Shown here piece after piece: positions 25,982-40,083 of a stretch of DNA of 64,000 nt. Each line of letters opens with the position of its first letter. Position 1 is the stretch's first letter. Source of the stretch: Dillenia suffruticosa. Lineage: Eukaryota; Streptophyta; Magnoliopsida; Dilleniales; Dilleniaceae. The stretch spans positions 10,996,001-11,060,000 of the forward strand of contig JAVTVX010000017.1 of the NCBI GenBank assembly GCA_033439265.1, in the 5' to 3' direction. Position numbers and translations under genes: made by a program. Under the pieces are notes generated by a model. It was not told the DNA's origin. It did not search any database and was given only the letters and a program-made list of their open reading frames with translations.

Positions 25982-27022
25982 CCCAATAATAGGTGTCTTC
26001 CCTTTCCTTTCGTTTCTTTCTTTTCATTCTCAATTACGATTTTGCTTTTGCCTTCCCGTGCAAGGGAATATGTGGTTTCTTAGCTTATGACAGATTAGGC
26101 CAATGACGCCAGCAATGCAGTGTACATAGAAATAAATATCAATATTTGACAAATTTTAATGAAAATAGACTTCTTCACGTAGTTACTAGTTTACTAAAAA
26201 AGACAGATGGTCCACAACCAGGGTAACTAACACATAACAACTGTATCTTTTGACTTATCAAACCTCTCTTGGATAAACTATTCACTAATATAGGAATGAG
26301 GTGACAGGCCTGAACCTAAGAACCTTATACACATGATGTATACTGATCACTCTGCCTTGGGAAGTGCAGCAAGTCTCCCCCTCCCAGACTTGCGTTCTTG
26401 TTAGCTTTGTTGTTTTCCCGTTTGCCATGACAGCAGCAGCAGATGGCAAGCTGCAAAAGATGACAATGCTCGCAAGAACGCACGCTTTGGGTGATGGAGG
26501 GGTTTTCACAATTTGTGTCAGACTTTAATTTGGCACAAGCATTAGTAGTTGCATCATCAAGATAACAACCTTGAAAACATATAATGTGACTTGTTAAAAG
26601 GATCAGAATCTAATTTTACAAGATCATGATGAGAATACAAACAATTGAAACGGAAATGATTTATTTAAATTTTAGCATGATCAATAAAGTGTGATATCAA
26701 ATTTTCAAGTAAATATAACATAAAAAGGAAATAAACATTAACTATGTTCTGCTAAGAGTCGGCAATTATGATTATTTCAAAGGCCATAAATATAGTTGGC
26801 CATACGTCCCTTCAACAAAAAAGAAGGGAGACAGAAAAGGGCCTTTATTTTTTTGGGGAGGGGCGGGGGAGGAAAAAAGGTTGAACTAGAAATCTTAAAA
26901 TTTTCCTGCTGGTCTGGCACGTGCAGCACACCATGAGAATGGAAGTAAATCAATATCTAAAAAGCAATACAATTGGTGTGTCAGTTTCACCTTCTCCACC
27001 TCCCAAATGTATTAAGCTATGA

Positions 27023-27281
27023 CTAGTTGGAAGCTATCTTATCTGGATGCTTTCCATTTGCAACATCACTGGGGAGATCACGTCCACTGGGAATTTTTCC
27101 TGGATAGTTGGTGGTTGATGGATCTGAACTGATCATACTGCAGATGAGAGAATCAAAAAGGTTAACCAAATGAGAGATTGCAGTGAATAGGCAGGGTAAA
27201 GATAAACTTAGAAGAGTATGGCACATAATGTCTCACCCTCTGTCAACAAGGACAACAGAACGAAGTTCGCAATTGGCGCAG
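27023..27281 (-). pseudogene. Mutase-like pseudogene, exons 9 and 8 (copy B)
   Basis: Exon 9 is at 27023-27137 and exon 8 at 27237-27281, both with splice sites preserved. Exon 9 differs from copy A by very few bases (one visible change, E to D near the C-terminus). Exon 8 has a Phe-to-Cys change (TTC to TGC) in the motif FANCELRS. These are the best-kept parts of an otherwise dead copy. Confidence 0.9.
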
Positions 27282-28441
27282 CTGTGAAGGACAAAACACC
27301 AGTAGCTAGGACAAAGCTTAAAGAGCTTGTTGTGTGCTTGTTTAATGTGTTGATATATATTCCATAACTGATATACCTCCTATTTGATTCACAAAAGGAG
27401 CTTCCTTGGCGTAAGGAGAAACAATCATGGTGTAAACTAAAGCAAAGCCCGTGAAAACTAAGTTTCACCAATTAATTGGAGATTAAGACTCCAGTGTGCC
27501 ACACATGTCGCTGGTATCATTATATAAATAATAATGATTGCCTTTTTATTCATTCCCAAGAAATCAATCAGTGATTCTGAGACAAAGTGATATTGAAAGT
27601 AGCATTACCTACAGCAGTGTTAATGCTAGGAGTTCAAATGAACTTTCAACGAGGAGTTTATTGCCTTTTAGATTTTTCTCTCAGGTGCACAGGATGTCAC
27701 CCAGATTAGGGTGCTACCTGACAATCACAAACTCATTGGACAAAGTTTAAAATTTAAAATCTGAAAAATAATGTGTTTGGATGGAGGGACATTGAGGATG
27801 TAATTTGGTAAACTTTCATACTCAAAATTTGCATTGCCACAATCTATTGCTTGAGTAATGATACATAGAATTTTTTGAACTTTATATATGTATATATATT
27901 GGGTTACAAACATTTAAGTAAAACTTTTAGCAAGGTGTGTCGTTTATGTGTGATTAGTGTATTTTTTGTTTTAAAATATAACTCAATGGATATTTAGCTA
28001 GAACTGTCATTATACCTACCCAACATTACACCACCACAGCACCCATTTTCAGTCATCAACGTCCACATCTCATGATTAACACCTACCCTTTCATTTAGAG
28101 GTGACAGGCAGATGCACACTGGGGCAACGAACCCCCCCCCCCCGCCCCCCCCAAAGGGGGAAAAGAATATAAGGTTTTTATGTTTATAATGTATTTTTCC
28201 TCTATTGGCTAAATTCTCTCCCCCAAAAAAATAAAAAACTAAAATAAAATATTTGAGTTTTTGAGTATGTTGCCCTCATTCTAAATGATTCTCTGTGTCT
28301 CCCCGCTAAATAACAAACTCTTTTTTTTTTTTATTTCTATTTATATTTATCTCTCTCTACAAAGTAACAAACCTGAAATAGGTTTGTGCTCTGTTTTCCT
28401 ACTCACACCTCAATAAAAATTAATCAGGATAAATTATGAAA

Positions 28442-31400
28442 TGTTGGATTTAATTACACAAGCTAAAATAAATAAATTCGGATTTTTTCGGGATAAATAT
28501 CTCTATAGGGCGATCTCCAAAAATTCCATCGTGTCGCGATGTCTGTCGAATGGCTCGCACGGTCGGATGGTGATCACGCAATCAAACCACCACCGCAAAT
28601 CCACGATACCTCAATCCTCATGTCCGGTGAATCGTTTGACGATGGGAGATTTTCCTACGCGAAAATCTCCAACGCTCACGGTATTTTTCTCTACTCATAA
28701 GAGCATCGAGGCTGCGTATTTAAACGTCGCTTCTCGATTGAGGGTGAGACGTTCGTTGTGATTCTAGAGGATGATGAGAAATCCAAAACGGTCTAAAAGG
28801 CTCTCAAGAGTTATGCAAAAGACAGTTTATTGAAAACCATAAATAAAGAGAATGAGTTGATAAGAATCAACAGGGTCTGAGACCTAGTTGATTTACCTGA
28901 GGGCGGAAGGACTATTGGAAACAAATAGGTTCTCAAAGTCAGGAGAAATGTCAATGGATCGATAAAGAGATAAATAACCCGTCTAGTAACCAAGGGTTAC
29001 ACTTAGAATGAAGGGTGGATTACCAAGGTGTCGTAGTCAAATTTATCTCGATCCATTTAGTGATTGTCACGAATATGGATTTGGAATCACACCACAAGGA
29101 CATAAAGACTCCCATTATCCCATTTACCATTCCAATTAACCATATAATTAACTCATATAATGACTTGCCAAAAAAATCAAGTGCACATACCAAAGTGAAG
29201 GTGTGATCTTTCTCTCAATTCCCGCGAGAACAGTAGCCATAAAAAAGGAGGCCAAGGTTAGTGTACATTCTCTAGAGAGAGAAAATACCGTGAGGGTTGA
29301 AAATTTTCGCGTAAAAAAATCTCCCATTGTCAAATGATTCACCGGACATGAGGCTTGAGGCGTCGTGGATTTGCGGTGGTGGTTCGATTGCGTGATCACC
29401 ATCTGACCGTGTGAGCCGTTCGAGAGATATCGCGACACGATAGATTTTTGAAAAGCACTCTATAAAGGTATTTATCCCGAAAAATTTCGAATCTATCAAA
29501 GACTTCTCAATACACCTGTTAGAATGATCGAAAAGTCACAGTTAATATCAAAAACAACTCGCTATACCCCAAACTCAATACATTTACATCCATCGGGCCA
29601 CTTTTCTTATCGAAAGTGATCCCCAATCAATTTGCTCGACTATGTATTCACTATTATGTTTGAATTCCAACATGGATTAACATAACAGGTCGACCTGTGA
29701 ATACACGACAATGATGTAATGTCTATTAGCCTTCATTTTTCCAAATTCAAATCTATCAGTCTCAATTCAGCTGCTTTCTTAGACCTACCCCTTAAATCTC
29801 AATTTATCTTCCGGGTTATAGGTAAATAGGCTAAAGTAGCAATGCTGAATCAAAATTTCTAGATACAGCCGAAAGTAATAAGGGCATAAGAGATCCCATC
29901 CAATGGATCTCAGGTCTCATATAGTGGGAACGGGGATCAAGATCAAACTATCGTCTCAAATAATAGCTCTCACTGTCTCATGATCGTCTCAACACATGTG
30001 GTATGAAACACGTGCCACAGTGTTATTTCTCGTCTCTCAAAGGGCAAATGTCAGATTTCTCTAATACTGTACAGGTATGGGACTCAGTTTACAGATAAGA
30101 CTTTATCCAAAAATCTCAGAGAGAGTATCTCAGAGACAATATCACAAATCGCAGGTGATATCTGAGATCTTAAACCTGGTTACTTACAGGCAAAATGGAT
30201 GTGGGTATTTCCATGTCGATCATATCGTATATGATCTCATCCTAAACATATATCAGGGCGACTTATGTTCTAGTAGTGCTACTCTCAAAGTCTCTTACAA
30301 CTAGAATCCGTCTCATCTCTGCTCACTCAGAGTCAGAGGTGGCCACTCGTATGAGAGAGTCGACCATACCTGGCTGACACATCTTTTATCACAAGATCAC
30401 AATATATGATAATAAATAGTGCATGAAATAAATATGTGACCCAATAATACATGCATGTCATATATTTCAATAAGTATCTCAAACAATACATAATGAGAAA
30501 TGTTAAAGTTTACTAAACCCAATGATTCCTTATCTCACAAAGGAATCTCTCACAACGGGTTTTCTGAAGAGATCAGCTATCATACTGTATATCAAGATAT
30601 ACTTAGCTGTCACAATACCCTTCTCGGTAATATCTCTCACAAAGTGATTTTTGGTATCAATGTGTTTGGTTTTACTATAACACTTAGGGTCTCAGTTGTT
30701 GACTATGGCGGTTTGATTATCACAATAATCATCACTGACCTTCCACTATCTGTCACGACCCTAAGTCATTCAGAAATGTCTGAAACCAACCATTCTCATG
30801 AACTGCAATTGAGCATACTACAAGCTCAGTTTTTATTGTAAATAGAGATATACAGGTTCTCTTCTTATTGCTCTAAGAAGATAAAACCTAATATTAGTTT
30901 GCGTTTATTCAGATCGCTATTCCCAGTCAGTATCTGAATCCCAACGAAAAAACACAAATCACCTCATCCGTAATACACGCAGAGGTCTGCAGTTCAAATG
31001 AGATATTTCAGAATCATTTTTCACTGCCCTACAGTGATTCCTTCTAGGATTTTATTAATACCTACTCACCATATAGACCGCAAAATAAACGTCAGGTCAT
31101 GTATGTCTCATCGCATACATTAAACTGTACATTATACTGAAGTAAGGGATGCTGCTCATCTCTCTTATTTCTTTATAAATGTTAGGACACATGTCAAGAA
31201 TCAGGTTTTTACCTTTAATGATAGAATATATATTAGGTCATCATCGCTCATCTCGAAATACTCAAGAATCTACCTAATATAAAACTCTTGTTAAAGAGTT
31301 AACACCATTCTCAAACGATTCTTATGGATCCAAAATCCGAGAATGAATTAAAAGCTCATAACCATATTACAATGGTCATTGGATACTTTATGTTATTCCT

Positions 31401-31780
31401 GACCAACAGAATATCACCTACATATGAGAACATACTCATAAAGGAGTCATCGAGACGTATCAGATAGATACAATGATCCTACTCGATCATTACAAAACCA
31501 TAAGATATCACATTTTCGTGAAATCTCAGGCGTCGCTGTCTGGATGATGGCTTAAGGTCGTATGTTGATGCACTAACCTTGGCCTCCTTCTTTCATGGCT
31601 ATTGTTCTCGCGAGAATTGAGAGAAAGGTCACACCTTCACTTTTGGTATATGTACTAGATTTTGAGGCAAGTCATTATATGCGTTAATTATATGGTTAAT
31701 AGGAATGGTAAATGAGATAATGGGAATTACTCAAATATTCCTAAATTACTCAAATGCCCCTCAATGGACATATTCCAACA
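28442..31780 (-). mobile_element. Rearranged Copia-type element with 5 bp target-site duplication tgaaa
   Basis: It is flanked by tgaaa at 28437-28441 and 31781-31785 and has TG...CA ends. Read on the minus strand, 31780-31567 is the left part of a roughly 475 bp LTR, and 28692-28442 is the rest of it. Between them, about 31566-29500 is the RT/RNase H half of a Copia polyprotein region in the same sense, 29500-29111 is most of an LTR in the opposite sense, and 29110-28693 is an earlier RT segment in the opposite sense. LTR and internal sequence match the element at 40440-47383. So the outer pieces would form one LTR split by internal sequence plus an inverted LTR. There are many stop codons. 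Confidence 0.8.
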
Positions 31781-34215
31781 TGAAATAACCCCACGTCATT
31801 TACCTGTTGGCAACAACCCCCAAGATTTTAAAACTGACAAACTGCTAGTGTGGCTTAGTTTGTTTGCAAATTGCCCCCTCTTCATCACTTAGTCCTATTA
31901 ATTATGCTTAGACCCTTTTCCCTCCATTTGCTATCCCCTAAATCCCTCTCATTAACTCTCTTAACAACTTCCCTTCAACTCTCCAACTACCTTTAAATCT
32001 CACAACTCAAACCTTGATTCAAATCATCAAACAGCCTATTGCTAATCAATTAGCAAAGAATTTAGTTATACATTGAAGAAAATGATGAAGAACTTAAATT
32101 CAAACAAGTTTTAACTAAACAAGTGACAGAGATGCACAATCTGCAAATTAAGTAATTCACAGGGGTCTTCCGGTTTTTAAATCTTAGATTTGTTTTGCAT
32201 GTTGCAACTATTAACTACCGCCAACCCTACATATACAATTTCTCTCCGTTGGCTTTTATACTATCTATACATACACATTTAACTTTTTCACAATACACTA
32301 TATCTTCTTCCCACTCTCTCTAGAAAGTAAATTTCAATTTTCTTCTTTAAAACCATAATTTCTTACTCAAATAATAATGATCCAATATTGCAACATGGAA
32401 GATTTCAAACTTTCTTTTAACAGCAGTATTGTAAATTGTTATATTATTTTTCCACTTTTCCCTTTATGTTTATTTCACATTCTTTAAAACATATATCAAT
32501 CAATACTTTCTATTTATTCTCTAATCTAGTTAAATGAGATAAATAGACTATCAAAGTAATAGCAACTAAGTTTTTTGTACGTGATCTATAAATTTGTTCA
32601 ATTATTGAGTTTGAAATTTGAAATTTACCTGAATTGTAAGATATATATCATCGGAATTCATTTTTGTATACATAACATATTTCCTTTTTAAATTTTAAAC
32701 TTAATATTGCTACTTGTTTTTCCCCCATATTCAATATAAATATTTTATGTTATAGTATACCTATTCCATTTGACACGCAATGGAAACATAGTAATTGATT
32801 CAAACATTTGGTTTTGCTTTTGACTTCTCTTTATCCAACTTAGTCCCACAAAATTAATTCCTAAATTTAATCAAATGTGTTGTTTCTTAAGGATCTATAT
32901 TTCAATTTTATTATTAAATAATGAAGTATATTATATTTCATTAACAAAATCAAATCTTAATCAAGAAATTTCTTTTGATACATAAATTAAGCAATTTTAA
33001 TTAGGAGAGTGATTAATTATAATTGTAGAGTCTAGATGTCTTATGCATAATTTTCTCAAATGATCCGACATTTGAACAGATATTATGTTTTGAGATAATT
33101 TTAATATTATTTGTATTTTATTTGTCTGTATAATATGTGTAAATATTATTCGGGTATTATATAATTCACTTTTAATTTAAGAATCAAGCAAATAAGCAAA
33201 AGGAATCGATTTTTCTTTATATATTTGTAAGAAATCAGGACTAAAAGTACATAGGGGCAGAAGATGACTTAAATCTATTTATTTCTGATTTTCAACGGCT
33301 TGGACCATGTCTCCTTAACAATACACCATTGAATGGTTCTACTTGAAAAATCATCACTTTAGGATTGTCATTTTTTGCAATTTATTTTTCAATTAAATTG
33401 ATCATCAAACAAATAAACTCATCCAAAGTATTTTTAAAATCAATAAATTTTAAAATCTCTTGTTTTCATGACACAGAATAGTTAGATTTCAAAATCAAAA
33501 CAAACTTAACATCTCACTTCTTCGTTGGAAGGCGAAGGGGAATTGGGGATAATCCAGCATGAATTCTAAATTCTTCGCAATGGGATTTTACAAGAGAAAT
33601 AATACAATACTTTTTTTAGGTTATCTAATAAAGTACAAGCTCCATTGCCTTCTCAATGTCCTGTATTTGTTGTGGGTTATATCGTACTCCCAATGTCCTA
33701 CTTCAAGCATCATTTAAACTCCATTCAAGGAAATGATTGAACAGCCACAATTCTAGACAAAAAAAAAAAGTATTAATTGACTAACTTACCATTTGAAAAG
33801 TCAAATTTATTAGGCTCTAATTGAGCATTTAGTTGAGATAATAAGAAATAAGGGTAAAGGTGAAAAAATATAATTAGTATTCCTTTATTTTCTAAAATGA
33901 CACTTAAGTGGGACCAAAAAAATTTTATACAGTGACACTTGAAGGGGGACAGAGAGAGTAGCATATAAGTTAGAAGGATGTGCCCATGCAGAGAGAGAAG
34001 AATCTAAACTAGAGGTTCAAGAATATTAGATATGTCCAGAGAATTAGTATTGGATGGTCGGCAGAAATTGTAGATTTCCTATTTTAATGGAACAATTGCA
34101 TATACATCTAGGAAAAATTCAGACTTTTTAGTGGTGACAGAAATTTAATATTGTATGTCCTTTAACAAAGCAATCCTCAGTGATATTAAGAATAAAGTAA
34201 TCCAGTAAAACTTAC

Positions 34216-34334
34216 TGTGTGCATATCTCACTCTTCCCTGTTGGGTACAATCATTTCCGAATGCACTCAGGGTATGAAACAAGAAACTACTGTGAGTAAC
34301 GACCGCAATTTCCTTCTCCTCTCTTATCCACAAC
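34216..34334 (-). pseudogene. Mutase-like pseudogene, exon 7 with frameshift (copy B)
   Basis: It aligns with exon 7 of copy A (15550-15669), including both splice sites and the second catalytic histidine motif (AVVTHSSFLFH). It is 119 bp instead of 120. One base is missing in the stretch after GNDC (plus strand gggtacaatc against gggtgacaatc in A), which throws the rest out of frame. Confidence 0.9.
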
Positions 34335-34699
34335 CTAAGATGAAACACAAGAACAACGGTAGAAAATTCAAAACATGTAGTAGAATACATATCAAAGTTC
34401 TATGGAACTTGGGAATATTGCTTACTGTAGCCTATGAATTTAGTATTTTATAACATCACAATTCACATATGCCAAAGAATGCCTCGTAAGATTCTATTCT
34501 CTAATTCATTATTCAATACACTTTTGAGGTGCAAGTTTTGTAAAAATGAAACAAGCGTTAGACCGAGCATATATTGATTATGGTTCTCCATTTTGACAGT
34601 TAATACTATTTTTATCAACATTAATGTCTAACTCAACTTCGTTCCCATGTTAAGTGGCTCAAACTGGTTGTTTTTGGGGTTATAGATATGAACTTTTAT

Positions 34700-37600
34700 G
34701 TCAATGAATTAAAAAGGTTAAGACAATATTAGGAAGTATATCATGGATGTCTTATATCGCTTCAAAGTTAAGAGCATTCGAACTTGATCTCTCCGAGGAT
34801 TTGCTTATGCATTTGGTTTTAATATCTCTTCCAGCATAGTTTAATAAGTTTAAAGTAAATTATAATTGTTAGAAAGAGATTTGGTTTCTAAATAAGCATA
34901 TCTCTCATTGTGTCCAAGAAGGGTAAATGTTGAAGCAAGATCGAACAGAAAGTGCTCACTTAGTCTCGACCAAAGGCAAGAAAAGAAAGCCGGCTAAAGA
35001 TGCTGCAAGTATGATACCTGAGAAGAAGGAATAAAAGGCACCAACGAATCGAAAAAGAAAGGATATTTTTTTTGTAGTGCCGAGAGACATAGAAAGAAGG
35101 AGTATACCAATTATCGTGCTTGCCGTGCAAAGAAAGGTATGCTTTCATCTTTGATTTGTTCTGAGATTAATTTAATTTCAGTATTAGGACATACTTGGTG
35201 ACTAGATTCCGCTGTAACCACTTACATTAGTGTGTCCATATAGGGTTGCCTAAATTACTGACCGCCAAATGATGGTGAAAGATATATCTATGTGGATGAT
35301 GGCAATAAGGTTCTAGTTGAAGCCATAGGAAGATTTATATTATTGTTAAGGACCAGATTTTTTTTGGATTTGCATAAAACATTTATTGTACCGTCTTTTA
35401 GATTGAATTTAATTTCTATTTTTGTATTGGACAAATTTGATTTTACTTGATTTTTCGGAAATGGGAAAGTTAGTTTGTTTCATGATTCAAAAATAGTTGA
35501 TTCTGATTCCTTATTAGGATCTGATAATCTTTATTTGCTTGATATTATAATTTGTTTTAATGAATACTTGCATACTAGTACTCGAATTGTAAATCGTAAA
35601 TTAACCAATGAGAATTCATTCTCATTGTGGTACAAGAGATTGAGTTATATCTTCAGACGGAGAATAGAGAGAATTGTGTAGAAGGAATTCTTGATTCCCT
35701 TGATTTTACAGATTTTGACGTTTATATAAATTGTTTAAAGGGAAAACAAACTAATAAAAGAAGTTATGAAGTCAAAAGGATTTTAGACGTCTTAGAACTG
35801 ATTTATACAGATATCTGTGTATCATTCCATTCAGTTTCTTAGAATGGTCAATGATATTTTATCACGTTTATAGACAATTATTCAAGATATGGCTATATTT
35901 ATTTCCTTACAAAAAAGTTCTAATCTTTGGATGTGTTCAAAATTTATAAAACTAAAGTTGAAAACTAATTTGGCAAAAAAATTAAGAAAGTCAGATTTGA
36001 CCTTGGTGGAGAACACTATGACAAAAATGATGGATCGAATGAACAACGTTCAGGACCATTTGCTCACTTTCTAGAGAAATACGACATCATCCCACAGTAT
36101 ACCAAAACCCCCAATGAACTTTGGACTGATAGACATCCTAGTTTGAAGCATTTGCGCGTTTGGGGTTATCTAGCTGAGGTTAGGCCTTTTAGGCCCAATG
36201 AAAAGAAATTGGATGCTATGACAGTTAGTTACTATTTTGTAGGATACTTTAAAAAATCTAAAAGGTACAAATTCTATGATCCCACAAATAAAATCATTTT
36301 TGAATCGAGAAATACCCCGTTTTTTTAGAATATTGAGTTTGCGGGGGGAGATATGGTTTGAGACATTGTCTTGTAAGAAGAATATATTGATATTTCCACG
36401 TATGTTATTAGACTTAATCATATTTCTATCCCTAATCCTGTTCAAAACACAATAAGTCAGACAATGTTGGAGAACCCTTTAATTCAGAAGAACAAACTCT
36501 ATCACCTCAAAAACTTATGCCATTAAGAAGATCCATTAATGAAAGAAGAAGTATAATTCAGGATGATTATGTTGCATTTCTTAAGGAATATGATGTTGAC
36601 GTTGGAGTGATGGAAGATGATCTAGTCAACTTCTGTCAAACCATGGAATGTTGTAACTCTCAAAAGTGGATCGATGCCATGAATGTGGAGATGAAGTCCA
36701 TGAAGGACAATGACGTTTGGGATCTCGTTCCATTGCCTAAAAGTGCAAAAGCCATTAGTTGTAAATAGATATTTAAAACCAAAAGGGATTCGAAAGGCAA
36801 TGTGGACAGATATAAAACTCGTATTGACGCAAAAGGCTTCATACAGAAAGAATGTATCGATTGTAAAAAGACATTCTTTCCAGTTTTTTCGAAAGACTCT
36901 TTTAGAAATATAATAACATTAATGGCATATTTTGATTTTGAGTTATATCAAATAGATGTAAAGACGACGTTTCTCAATAGTGACATTGATGAAACGATTT
37001 ATATGTTGCAACAAGAAAACTTTGTGTCGGGAGATCCAAAGAATATGTTTTGCAAATTTAAAAAATCCATCTATAGACTCAGGCAAGCATTTTGACAATG
37101 GTATTTTAAATTTCATCAAGTAATCATCTCCTTTGGTTTTGAGATGAATTTAGTTGATAAATATATATACCATAAGTTCTGTGAGAGTAAATATATTTTT
37201 TTGGTTTTTATGTCGATAACATATTGTTTGTCAGTCACGATAAAGACAAAGACCTATTACATGAAATCAAGATATTTTCCACTAAAAAATTTGAGATGAA
37301 AGCTTTTGGGGAAAATTTTTTCGTATTGGGCATTCAGATATACCGAAATCGTTTTCAAGATATTCTACAATTGTCCCAAAATGGATATATTAAAGAGATC
37401 TTAACAAGATATGACATGTAAGATTGTAAACCAGATGATACCCAATGTAGTTAAGGGAGACAAATTTAGTCTCAAATAGTACTCTCAAAGTGATATTAAG
37501 AAACGAGAAATATAGAGATTCCTTATGCATCAGTAGTAGGGAGTCTGATTTATGCTCAGATATGTATGCGTCTGAATATTACGTATATTACAAGAATATT

Positions 37601-38190
37601 GGACAGATACTTAAGTAATCCTAGAATAGACCATTGGAAAGTTGTCAAACGGATCTTGAGATATCTACAGAGAACGAAAGAATATATGCTCACGTATCGG
37701 AGGTCAGAATGATTTGAAATCATTGGGTATACTGACTCCGACTTTGTGGGATGCCAAGATAGCATGAAGTCTATAATAAGCTATATCTACAAGCTAACGG
37801 GAGAAGTCATTTTTTGGAAGAGTGCGAAACAGTCTTTTATAGTATCTTTCACAATGGTGGCAGAATTCATAGCGTGTCATGAGGTATCCGACCATGGAAT
37901 ATGGCTATGAAATTTTGTCACGGGACTGTGGATAGTAGATTGTATCGACAAACCATTCAAATTATTTTGTGACAATAAATCGACAGTTCTCTATTTTAAT
38001 AACAATAGGAGCTCAACAAATTTCAAACACATTGACATAAAGTTCATGATTGTTAAAGAAAGAGTATAAAGTAGTCAGATATCTATAAAGTATATAGGAA
38101 CAGGATTGTGGATTCGCTTACAAAGGGTTTGGCACCCAAAGTATTCCTTGAGTACGTTGCTCGTATGGGCGTAATGCTACTTAAAGAAGT
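34700..38190 (+). pseudogene. Copia gag-pol remnant (gag, protease, integrase, RT, RNase H)
   Basis: Domains appear in Copia order, in several frames. A gag part lies around 34720-35130. The protease motif near 35205 has DSA where DSG is expected. The pre-integrase block with LWYKRL is near 35628-35645. The integrase core follows with FITFIDNYSRYGYIYFL near 35858-35910, then WGYLAEVRPFRPNEKKLD near 36162-36215. The RT start is near 36640-36770, the block LYQIDVKTTFLNSDIDE near 36945-36996, and the polymerase box reads YVDN at 37209-37220 in place of YVDD. RNase H shows YTDSDFVGCQD near 37729-37760. Numerous stops and frameshifts show it is inactive. Confidence 0.85.
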
Positions 38191-38598
38191 ATAGTTTTAG
38201 CGGGAGTTTGTAAATTATGAATGTTCTATTGATATAAATATTGAGTTACTATAGTTAAATTTTACAAAATTAAATATTCAGTGTTTATTCACACTTTGAT
38301 TTGGAATGATCTCACTAAAGAGCACTAGTTGGAAATAAGCATATTAAAGATCATATTGCATGACATTTCCATATTACGTATCCATATCAGAATTTATGTT
38401 ATTTGGTTATATCAATTTACGTGACCATTGAAGGTTGAGTTATGAAAATGTAATAAAAGCAACCTTGATCCTAATTTGATATGATCGATGGATGAGATTT
38501 GTTATAGATATATTTTAGTATTAATAGAAAAGTTGAGATCATTCGGTTATTTCGTAATTATATAATTATAAAGTCTTATATATAGCCCAAGTGGGAGA

Positions 38599-39184
38599 TT
38601 ATTAGATTATTAATCCAATATTAGGTTTATATGTTAAAATAATTATGTATTGTATATTGTCAAACCCATAAGATAAACCCATATGAAGTGATATGGTAAA
38701 TTTAGAAAATTCGATAATTTAGGTTTAAATATCTCAAAAGATATGAAAATAAATAAATGTATACATACAAATGGATATGTTAAATAGGGAATATCGAAAG
38801 CTGATTTAAGAATAGTAGAAAAGTTATCTAAATTCATGTGAATTCGGTAATATAAAGACAAATTCTATTATAAATTTAGAATTAAAGTCATTCCTATAAC
38901 TATAAATACGGGTTATAGTCTCTGGGTTAATATATCACTTTTCTTCCTAATACTCCCATCACATAGAGAGATGTTGTGAGAATACATTTGACGTAAAAGA
39001 CCGTGCCTAGGATTCTGTCTAGACGAAAGTCAGAATCAAGATTTCATTCTATTCGGTTTCCGATTATAGAATCATGTATAATTTTGATCCATTTTAAGTT
39101 TCAATTTTAGTCTATTAAATTTTTAATTCTAATGATTTAAACGATGTTTGATATGACTTTATATTAAATTATTTTTTCCCAACG
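38599..39184 (+). repeat. 3' LTR of the truncated Copia element
   Basis: It follows the polypurine tract gtgggagat (38591-38599) and ends at tttcccaacg, where host sequence matching copy A resumes. The ends are degraded relative to TG...CA. Length is about 586 bp. Confidence 0.65.
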
Positions 39185-39992
39185 CTCACGTGATAGTCCA
39201 AAGCTGCAGACCACAAAACTCATCATGTAATTAACAATTCAAGTCAAATTATATCACTTAGATATGATAATATGCAGCATCATCGATAATTCCAGAAAGC
39301 ACCGCATCATAAGCCTGCTTGTCTCAAACAACTATACTAGGAAAGGGAGAGAAGAAAGAAAGAAAATATCCTTCTATATCTTGAATCTGGCTCCTAGAGG
39401 CCACTAGATTAGGGAATCCGATTTCTACGGCCTGGTTAGAACATTGAACTTCCATAATCATGAGAAAACAAATGTCCAGTTCATGCCTTGAACTATGAGA
39501 TGGTTGTCTCATTTAACATAAAAATAAATACATATGATTAGTTATTCAGCATATATTATTATGGTATAGCCCTGGTTGAACCTGTTTGCTTTCTTGCCTT
39601 GAACTCATATTTTCAGCCAAGGGACACAAGTTCCTTCTTGAACTACCACTGAGATTCCTCATGTTGATGTTTGTTCAGTGACAAACTTTTATTTTTAAAT
39701 TTATTAAGGCAGAAAGTATCCAAAAACAAGGTTCATAAGCTGCCTGTGAAATGGTGGTGAATAGCACCTGCAGGTCTAGTGAGCGAGCAGTAAGGCTAGA
39801 AGAGAGTAGAGAAAAATTAAAATACTAACTTAGAAACATGCAGTATTTGACAAATAAAGTGCATCTCAAGAAGAGAGAAATTTTGGAACATATTGAGTGG
39901 CCAAACTAGTGCCTGTTTTTCGTAGTTAAGAAGCAACCGCATATTCGGTGTCACGAGGAAAATGGCCCTAAGCAAAATATTTGGGGGTGTAC

Positions 39993-40083
39993 CCATCGTT
40001 CTAGACAAAGTTCCACTCCTATAAATGGTGGGCAATTCAGGCATGAAATTGCAGCACGTTGACTTTTTCCCGCATTTTCAACC
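39993..40083 (-). pseudogene. Mutase-like pseudogene exon 4, downstream half (copy B)
   Basis: It matches the 3' half of exon 4 (QVENAGKSQRAAISCLNCPP, then GVELCLERW) up to a donor-like GTACACC at 39992. At 40083 the exon is cut by a 12.5 kb retrotransposon; its other half resumes at 52582. Confidence 0.88.

Larger units (their letters stand above)
34571..39184 (+). mobile_element. 5'-truncated Copia LTR retrotransposon
   Basis: Inserted in copy B, it runs from gag through RNase H to a 3' LTR (about 38599-39184, after the purine tract caagtgggaga). No 5' LTR or primer-binding site is present. The left border joins host DNA at the point matching 15924 in copy A, and the right border resumes at 17114, so a deletion removed the 5' LTR together with about 1.2 kb of host sequence. 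Confidence 0.85.

Noticed and set aside
28132..28150. C run as a regulatory G-quadruplex site
   Set aside because: It is a homopolymer tract in duplicated intron DNA and the matching tract in copy A (11436-11446) differs in length, so it is most likely a slippage product.
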